From Sarcocystis neurona (lineage: Eukaryota; Apicomplexa; Conoidasida; Eucoccidiorida; Sarcocystidae), in NCBI GenBank assembly GCA_000727475.1, contig KL647303.1, forward strand, positions 1,949,843-2,013,842: a DNA stretch of 64,000 nucleotides. The letters run 5' to 3'. Made by a program: the position numbers and the translations under genes. Positions 57,601-64,000 of this stretch are shown piece by piece; the stretch's first letter is position 1; each line of letters opens with the position of its first letter. Under the pieces are notes generated by a model, which was not told the origin of the DNA, ran no database searches, and worked only from the letters and a program-made list of their open reading frames with translations.

Positions 57601-60600
57601 TACGTGTGTATCGAACCCAATATATGGAGGTGCATGCGGGGCTGCATGCGATGACGCAGAGTTCGGCAGAGATCCTGTGACGTTGGTAACGTGCCCGCGA
57701 GTAGCCGCAGCGCTGCCCACGTCCACGTCGGTATACACACACATGCGTCTGCAGAGCTCCTTCCTTCGCCCGCTAAGAAATTCGATCACCCGTGCCCCCA
57801 TCCATATATATATATATATATATGTATATGTATCTTCCTGGGTCCATACATTCAAAGAGAGAGAGTAGCATGCTCGTTACGTATGTGTAGTGAATTCATT
57901 GTGCCGTACATTCATATATATTTGTAGGCGTGTGTCTGCAGGTAGGTCATCTTGATTTTCAACGTACATGCATACGTATGAATGTATATCTATGTACGTC
58001 GTATACGTACACTACCAACAACAGATATGTTTCTGCCGGTATCGATACAAACAGGTACTTCGAGTTCTCATATATATGTGTGTATACATATATACTTATT
58101 ACACCACTACCATATCTCTGTAGTACGTGTACACGCATATACATGTATAGATGTGCCTGTGTCTACTACATGCATATATGCTATAGATACATGTATGTAC
58201 TTGGATAGCTAACACCTATATGTGTATACACGTATATACTTACTACACCACTACCATATCTCTGTAGTGCGTCTCTACACACACATATGTATGTGCCTGT
58301 GTCTACCACACACGTATAGGCTATACACACATATGCGTTTACGTATATATTTATATGGGCCATGTTCTACATACGTCTGCGTATACGTCTGCAACGCGTA
58401 CATCTACATATGTCTGTATATATGTTGAATTTTCGGGGGAGTTGATTTTTCCCACTACGCCGTTCATTGCCACATGCCTCACTCCATCACCACAGACGTA
58501 TACGAGTATATATGTAGACCGTGGCCCATATAAATATACACATATACGCACGTGTGTGTATAGCGTCCGTGTGTGTAGTAGACACAGGCACATGTACATA
58601 TAAATATTTATGCGTACAGACGTATTACAGAGGTGTGGTAGTGGTGTAATAAGTATGTGGAGTGTCTACGTGCCAAGGGCTGCATGCGCCCTTCGCCGAA
58701 GACCTACACGTATACATATCTGGCACGCGCGTCCAATAGAGGAGAATGTGGATCTGTGAATATATACAGCTAGTCCATATATAGACGCAAGCACACGTCT
58801 ACTACGTACATGTGTATACTACTCAGGAACCACCCCATGTCTACATAGAACAAAAATATATATGTGTGTATGTGCAGGTGTGTAAGTCCACATCCCATCA
58901 ACAGCCGCCCCATACATTAACACAAATTCAAATAGTAATTTTAGATATATATAGATGTGTACGTATGTGTAGATGTATGTGTAGATTTATGTGTGTACAA
59001 CGCACAGCAGCCCTATGAGGTGTACATGGTTAGGAGTAATACCGCGTATGTGTGTACATATGTATGCAGATATACGTCTGAGCAATCACACCATACGGAC
59101 AAATATAAGGAGGATATGTGTGTGTATGTGTAGATATGTGTATGCATGAAAAGGACTACGCACACATACGGGTAGATGTATATATACGTAAAAAGAATCT
59201 ACGTGTACATAGATATGGGAAGAATGTATGTATATTCATAGATATATGCAGATAGGTGTGTAATACGTATGAATAGAAAGGGGGAATGGAAGACAGAGAC
59301 AGAGGGACGAGATTGGGTTGAGTGCTCGTAACCCCCTCCCTTTTCTCATGGACAGTGAAACGCATATATATATATATATGTATATATGTTTACGGATTCA
59401 GATATGCCTCTGTGTGGTTATATATATATGTATGCGTAGGGGAAAATGTACTCATAAAGTGAACAAGTGAATGAACGAAGGAAGATTTACTTGTGTTTTG
59501 GCTGTTTATCGTTGTCTGGCTTTGCGCCACGTATTTTCTGCTGCAGCAGCAACACCCGAGACTGTTCGTGTATGGGGTGACCCCGGCGCTAATCCTTTTG
59601 ACGGCTGCGCTGCTGCTGCTCGAGGCTCCGTGGAGTCTCGTCGTCTTGTACCTCTTCTGGTAATTTTCTCAAAAGCTTCTGCAATGTGGACGTGAAGAAA
59701 AACGCCTCCTTGTCTGTGTTTCCCTTGCAAGTAGACACAGGTAGCGGCAGAAGTGCGGGCAGCAGCAACGCAGCAACCGGGACAGCCGCAAGAGCAGCAC
59801 AGGCAGTTCGCGCTTCACGAGTGTCCCTACAGCGACAGCAACGACAGCAGCAGCATCAGCAGCAGGAGCGGGCGGCGCAGCAGAAGAGTCAGAGCAGCAA
59901 AAAGGACAGCGGCAGCAGCAGCAGTAGTAACAGCCGGGGAAAGAGCAGCAGTCATGGAAGCAGTAAGAGCAGTCCAAGCGATCAGCTGCAGGACAGCAGC
60001 AGCAGCAGCCGGCGGAGGAGGGGGTGTCGGTGTGCGGGCAGCAGCAACAAAAAGACGCAGCACGAGAAGAAGAAAGCGGTTGAGCGTCAGGAGGGAGTTT
60101 TGCTGGTAGAAGGAGCGGCAACGTGAGGAGAAACGGTCGACGCTGCGGCAACAACAAGAGCAGTAGCACACGCAGCAGGGGCAGGCGACGCAGCCGGAGG
60201 ACGGAAAGGGCAGCAGCAAGAACGTGAGCAGTGGAAGCAGTGACAGCAGAAACAGCAGCAGCAGCAGGAGCAGCAGCGAGAGTCTCGGAAGTGCGGAGGC
60301 CGGAGCCGTGACAGCAGAACTTGCAGCAGCATGACAGCGCAGCAACTGCAGCTGTAGCAGCAGCGGGGGGTAGTAGGGGCAAGGAAAGGACCAGCAGCAG
60401 CAGCCACCTGGCGTGCTGCAGAGGTGCAGTTCCTCTCGACAGTAGCGACGGCAATAACAGCAGCAGCAGCACTAGCCGGACAATCTACGTGTCAAGTGGC
60501 TGGGCAGTATCATCGAGACGTCCTCTATATACCTACACACGTATAGCCAAGCAGCCACACAGATGAGTGTAGGGCTGGACAGCCGTCTTACACAGATACA

Positions 60601-62658
60601 GAGGAGGAAGAGAGAGATTCGCGTATTTTCCGAAATTTGTTTTGGTAGTGTGGCCTGCGCGCGTGTCCAGGGCAGCACGTGGGCTGTGTGGCGTCGGTAC
60701 ACCACATCTCTGTGGTGCGTGCACGGGTCTCTATCTGCGCCTTTGCGTGCAGAGCACTGCATGCGGTTGATGGCAGCTGCTTCGACGAGCGGACGCCCTC
60801 ACCGTGGAGGGTCAAAATAGATACGCCTCTATGAGTTACGCCTTGTATATCTACAACGCACTATGTATGACGGGATGTGTATATGTGTATATACACGCAG
60901 ACACGGTATTATACACGTATATATGTATATGTGTGTGTGCCGTATATACGTATGTGTGTATGTGTGTATACGCGTGTACATACAGCGAAAGAGAGCGCGG
61001 GGGTCGTCCGTCTGTCGAGACTGAGAGAAGTCTGCGAGGCGTTGTTTCTCTGCCGTTCCACGCGAGAAATTGTAGACTTTTCGTCGTTACGTGCAGCGCT
61101 TGTGGTCGTTTTATTTCCGTTGCATGCGGGAAAATCTCCTTCGCACTCCGTCCTTCGGCACTGCTGCGTCGTTGCCTCTCCGTCCTGCGGCAGCGTGTCC
61201 CGTCGTCCTCTGTTCTGTCTGTGTCTCTGCTGCTGCATGCAGCATGTTCTTCATCACGTTCGTGGGGCCGTACTGGCTGATCAATTCCCAAATTTACAAG
61301 AAGTAAGTCCCCTCAGCAATACCCTGCTGCGGGTCACACGGTAACTCAGCCCCGTCTCAGTCGAGCCTGACCCTCTGTCAGGTGGGCCAGCTGCTACTAC
61401 CTCCGCATGTGTCTTTGGCGTAACTGACTGCCCCAGGTAGTTCACTCTTACTAAGTATTTCTCCACCCGCATTTCTTCCTGCTTTCGGCGGCTCTGCCGA
61501 CTCTGTTGCACGTGGACCCCTATACGTGTGTACCCGAATGCCTGGTTAACTCTCGAGCAGCAAATCTGTGGGGAATCGCACATGTGTTCCCGTGCATATA
61601 TAGGCATCTACGTGTATATATCTGTGTGTGTGGATATATATATATATATGTATGTATGTGTTGGATCAGCTTTCGTCGTCTGTCAGGATCTACGAGTTTT
61701 TGCGTACAATACCGACCGACGTGTCTGCTGCTGCTGGTGCGCTGGTGCTCTTACACGTAGCTGCTGCTGCGCCTTATGTGTGCGGGCGGATGCTACTACA
61801 TGTGGCAGGTGCGGCTTCTGAGGCTAGTGCCTTACGCTGCCGCTGCCGCTGTTATTATTTTCTGTTGCTGCTGACCTGACAACAGCTCAGCCTCTCCGCC
61901 TCTGAGGAGCGCCTGCTGCTGCCGCGGCGTCTGCTCCAGCGACTGGGTGCTGCTGGTGCAGGAGAGTCGCCACTGCTGATTCTGCTTATGCTGGCGCTAC
62001 TTTTCCCCGTCCTGCTGCTACTGCTACTACTACTACTGTTAAAATAATGTCAGGTGCACTGCTGCTGCTGCCCGTCCCGTCCTGCGGCCAGGTTTACTTG
62101 CCGCTTGCCGATGGTCTCAGGTACACTGAAGAACTCTCCGCTTTGACTGCTATCGCTGCTGCTGCCACTGCTGCTCTTGCGACTGCTATGACGGCCCCTT
62201 TCAAAACTGGGGTCAGCACGCGATGCTGCCATCGCTGCTGCTCGTCTGCTTGCTGCTGCTGTCACCGCTGCTGTTGCTGCTCGTATATTGCTGCTGGCGC
62301 AGGGAATGCGCTTCAGTGGAAGGGCGACCTGTTGCCGCTGCTGGTGATGATGCGGCTTCTAAGGCAGGGAAGACGTCCACTGCAAGCGAACTTTTTGCGT
62401 GGAGCTGTCGCAGCGGTTCGCTGTCTTGCGCGTGCAGTTGCTGCGGTTGCCCTTCCCGCTGGTGTCGCTGTTGCTGCTGCACTTCCTGCTGCTGCTGGTG
62501 GAGCGTCACCGCTGTTGACGCTGCTACATGTGCGGCTGCTGCGCTTCAAGGACTGCACGCGGGTTATTTCGTCTGACGTCTGTGGCTGCTGCTGTTTGCG
62601 TGCCTGCAGCGAGCTACGTGGCCCGTGGGACATAGCCGTTGTTCCGACCATCTCGTAG
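46787..62658 (+). CDS. PIGC: PIG-C / GPI2, subunit of GPI N-acetylglucosaminyltransferase
   Basis: A membrane subunit of the ER complex that transfers GlcNAc to phosphatidylinositol, the first step of GPI-anchor synthesis. Supported exons: 46,787-48,623; ~51,200-51,349; 52,835-52,966; 57,332-57,386 (tentative); 59,547-59,659; 61,243-61,302; 62,610-62,658. Family marks in order: SWERVLWKKPQRRLYADNY and DDSFL; LAAPILRTLTESFSDDT; ALSINAALLANVVLASRL; ITFVGPYWLINSQIYKNEL; RGPWD near the stop. The last two junctions restore exact codons. The first ORF gives an N-terminal extension of about 510 low-complexity residues before the family domain, far longer than usual; it may contain unrecognised introns. 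An exon for the helix between residues SLSV and the LSINAAL exon is missing from this model. Introns reach several kb and hold alternating TA/CA repeats. Confidence 0.9.
48624..50910 (+). repeat. CAG-rich (plus strand) region after PIG-C first exon
   Basis: Mostly CAGCAG on plus to about 49.5 kb, then CTG-rich to 50.0 kb, then CAG again. A donor CCCACAG|GTGAGC at about 50,910 suggests that some of it could be exonic. Not resolved. Confidence 0.5.
50640..50908 (+). repeat. About 30-bp minisatellite encoding Ala/Pro units
   Basis: CACCAGCAGCTGCAGCAGCAGTC-like units recur about nine times; on plus one frame reads PPAAAATLPPPAAV-like repeats. Confidence 0.65.
51200..51349 (+). CDS. PIGC: PIG-C exon with the conserved LTES segment
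   Basis: The frame reads VAVLLRSFMGCWCMQLAAP, then ILRTLTESFSDDTVISLSV, matching the PIG-C segment with [FP]xLKTLTExxSxDTI. Donor GTCG|GTAGGC at 51,349 leaves phase 1. The 5' boundary is not fixed; available acceptors upstream are in another phase from the 48,623 donor, so a small exon may lie between. Confidence 0.8.
51360..52830 (+). repeat. CTG-rich (plus strand) block in PIG-C intron
   Basis: GCTGCTGCTG runs on the sense strand extend up to the acceptor at 52,834. A missing PIG-C exon (helix after SLSV) should lie inside; candidate frames at 51,970-52,055 were not convincing. Confidence 0.65.
52835..52966 (+). CDS. PIGC: PIG-C exon with SINAALLANVVLASRL
   Basis: Acceptor GGTTGCTGCTGCAG, donor ATCGA|GTATGT. 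The translation NPERIDESLTRALSINAALL continues ANVVLASRLSSSTDVFGIFF, matching the family LSLNxAxFASVxLASRL region. The acceptor is the end of a sense-strand CTG tract. Confidence 0.88.
53105..57160. repeat. Alternating TA/CA/TG/CG microsatellite region in PIG-C intron
   Basis: ATATATGTATGTACATGTGTG-type sequence in blocks at 53,105-54,480, 55,040-55,860, 56,290-56,440 and 56,815-57,160. The spacers hold no recognised exon. Confidence 0.8.
53590..54045. repeat. Tandem satellite of about 140-165 bp, three copies
   Basis: GAAGAGCGATA boxes at 53,747 and 53,910 are 163 bp apart. ACAGGCGCATGC followed by GGTACGCATGTACATATACAT recurs in two copies, with a diverged third. Confidence 0.6.
57332..57386 (+). 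CDS. PIGC: Tentative small PIG-C exon
   Basis: After acceptor GCGATAG the frame reads AGIPFLRALQYTAAAARR and stops at donor CGC|GTCCTG. Both phases fit the neighbouring exons, and the position corresponds to the short cytosolic stretch that follows the LASRL helix in other PIG-C proteins. The acceptor lacks a pyrimidine tract, so this remains a guess. Confidence 0.35.
57410..59470. repeat. Alternating TA/CA microsatellite region in PIG-C intron
   Basis: Runs such as ATATATATATATATATGTATAC up to the short spacer before exon 59,547. Contains a repeated ~143-bp unit at 58,085-58,665. Confidence 0.75.
58085..58665. repeat. Two direct copies and one inverted copy of a ~140-bp unit
   Basis: ACACCACTACCATATCTCTG occurs at about 58,102 and 58,245 and in inverted form near 58,627-58,652. 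GTGCCTGTGTCTAC follows in both direct copies and is inverted at about 58,575. Confidence 0.7.
59547..59659 (+). CDS. PIGC: PIG-C exon: penultimate membrane helices
   Basis: Acceptor ATTTTCTGCTGCAG, donor TTCTG|GTAATT. The translation QQHPRLFVYGVTPALILLTA continues to LEAPWSLVVLYLFW, two hydrophobic segments as in the C-terminal part of PIG-C. The split cysteine codon TG|C joins exactly to the next exon. Confidence 0.8.
59745..60480 (+). repeat. CAG-rich (plus strand) block in PIG-C intron
   Basis: CAGCAGCAGCAG runs immediately after the 59,547-59,659 exon, an exception to the CTG orientation usual in these introns. Confidence 0.65.
61243..61302 (+). CDS. PIGC: PIG-C exon: last membrane helix
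   Basis: Acceptor CTGCATGCAG, donor AA|GTAAGT. The translation MFFITFVGPYWLINSQIYK matches the family CPxxLIxxQxYK segment. The split codon AA|C restores asparagine in YKN. Confidence 0.92.
61725..62600 (+). repeat. CTG-rich (plus strand) block in last PIG-C intron
   Basis: GCTGCTGCTG runs on the sense strand for about 0.9 kb, ending at the final PIG-C acceptor. Confidence 0.7.
62610..62658 (+). CDS. PIGC: PIG-C last exon: GPWD motif and stop
   Basis: Acceptor GTGCCTGCAG. The translation ELRGPWDIAVVPTIS, then TAG, is the family C-terminal YKNEIxGPWDxA signature after splicing. The preceding intron (61,303-62,609) ends in almost 0.9 kb of CTG-rich sequence. Confidence 0.92.
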
Positions 62659-62659
62659 T

Positions 62660-64000
62660 GTCGTACGGTGTTATCCAGAACTGCAAGCAAAACTCATACA
62701 GCTGCAGTGTCTTGTGCGCGTAGACCTTTTTCAGATGCAGCACGCGTAAAGGAATACACACGCGTTTTCCTCTTGACTTGCAGTCAGACACCGAGAGAGA
62801 GACGGACGTGTATGAGTCACTGCGGATGCGCACGAGTTCGTCACATGCAGCAAGACAACGTCAACGAACGCGCAGCACGCACGTGTGCTGCAGGTGCAGC
62901 CGCATTGACCTTCGCCTCGTATTAGTTGTGATTGCCGGCATCGTTTTTTCTCGTCCTGTTTCCCGACTACTTCACTCCTCCAGCTACACATAATGTCCCG
63001 CAGTTTTTGCGGACCCCCCAAGGTGCTTCTTTGCTGTTTGCTTTGCTCTCGGCTTCTTCAATCATTTCGTGTCGAGCGTCGACCTTCTCTTGACGTCCGC
63101 TGAAAGCCGCAGAGGAGGCTAGACGCTCTCCTCACAGAAAAAAGCAACCGTGTTTTGCACGGAACAAGTGCTATAGGGTCACTGTGGAGGAAGTAAGGAG
63201 AATACCAAAGTGACACATGCTTGTTAGCGGAAACACATGCAGCGTCCCTGTTGGACGTACATTATTTATCAAAGAAAGACGAGAAGCACGCACGTTTCGA
63301 GCGACAGGGACGGCCCTCAACAAAGTGGAACACGTGCTGGTAAAAGTGTTGCACGCACGTGCATGCGCTTTAACGTCAGTGTCTGCCGACAAATAAAAAC
63401 CTGAAGATCGTCTGCGCGCGCAGCGCTGCTTCGTAAAGAAGGGAAACGTACTGGCATTTTCATGCAAACGACACGCCCCACACACGTTAGAAACTACATC
63501 TACTTGGACTTCGCGATGATCATTATGAGGCTTGACCCGCCCATGCCTGCAGAGGTAGACGTACACCTATTTACCCTTCGTGATGATCGTTATCAGTCTT
63601 GGTCTGCGCGTGCCTGTAGAGGTAGACACCTGTAGAGCCACGTAGAGTGTGATATCCACTCTTCGGGATAATCCATTAGCGCACGCACGTACCACATGTT
63701 GCGCAGGCGTGGGTACGACCAGCCTCGATAGTCTACATGGGGCAACTTGCACAGGTGAAACGAGGAGACATCTTAGTTCTTGCGGTGTTGTTCTATCGTT
63801 CGTAGAGACCGTAACACGTACGTATCTTTGCGCACGAGACGGATACAAATTGCATGTAACTTGCTTGTCTCATGCTCTTTACACTTCGCGTGTGTGCCTG
63901 CGTGTATGTGTGCCTTTCACCTACATCTGCACATGTATTAGAGACAGAAGTAAGTGTTCTCTCGCACCGAGCTGTACATCTCTCTGATACATGCAGTGTG
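62660..64000. other. Downstream of PIG-C; no gene recognised
   Basis: Open frames are short. One 67-bp-spaced duplication at 63,508-63,640 (TTCG-GATGATC-TTAT, then GCCTG-AGAGGTAGAC). Nothing else seen. Confidence 0.4.

Noticed and set aside
1..64000. Search for tRNA, rRNA and telomere-type AAACCCT arrays
   Set aside because: No cloverleaf, rRNA-like block or telomeric array was recognised by eye; short tRNAs could still be missed.

Overview
This window looks like nuclear DNA of an eimeriid coccidian (Eimeria or a close relative such as Cyclospora). The reasons are the dense CAG/CTG triplet tracts that encode Gln/Ala/Ser runs, intron-rich genes with GT-AG introns, long TA/CA/TG/CG alternating microsatellites inside introns, and a switch between repeat-rich and repeat-poor segments. 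This is inferred from pattern; no search was run. No bacterial, viral, rRNA, tRNA or CRISPR feature was recognised.

Three genes could be assembled exon by exon, because protein motifs, splice sites and reading phases agree. (1) On the minus strand, from about 19.9 kb (perhaps 24.3 kb) down to 4.47 kb, lies a voltage-gated cation channel. It has one complete six-helix domain S1-S6 spread over seven exons, a selectivity filter TLEGW created by splicing, a very long post-S6 region and a coiled-coil tail. (2) On the minus strand, 40,548-38,214, a two-exon gene encodes a 468-residue protein with an Arg-rich N-terminus, one membrane helix and a macro domain (ADP-ribose-binding fold). (3) On the plus strand, 46.8-62.66 kb, lies PIG-C/GPI2, a membrane subunit of the enzyme that starts GPI-anchor synthesis. 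It ends in the family signature YKNELRGPWD, assembled over a splice junction.

Layout. 0-4.4 kb: microsatellites plus a few possible minus-strand exons of an unknown gene (two of them, 2,739-2,095, are phase-compatible). 4.5-20 kb: the channel gene with intronic repeats. 20-21.6 kb: alternating and purine-rich simple repeats. 21.6-24.3 kb: a long Ser/Gln/Ala-rich open exon, either the channel N-terminus or a separate gene. 24.3-32.9 kb: CAG/CTG-rich sequence with scattered possible exons, including a multipass membrane protein on the minus strand. 32,936-33,288: a run of N flanked by poly-G. 33.4-46.6 kb: a repeat-poor island containing the macro-domain gene, other possible minus-strand exons and an imperfect palindrome. 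46.8-62.7 kb: PIG-C with very large repeat-filled introns. 62.7-64 kb: nothing recognised beyond a small duplication.

The genes do not form a pathway. A recurring structural theme is that triplet repeats read CAG on the sense strand of exons but CTG on the sense strand just upstream of 3' splice sites.
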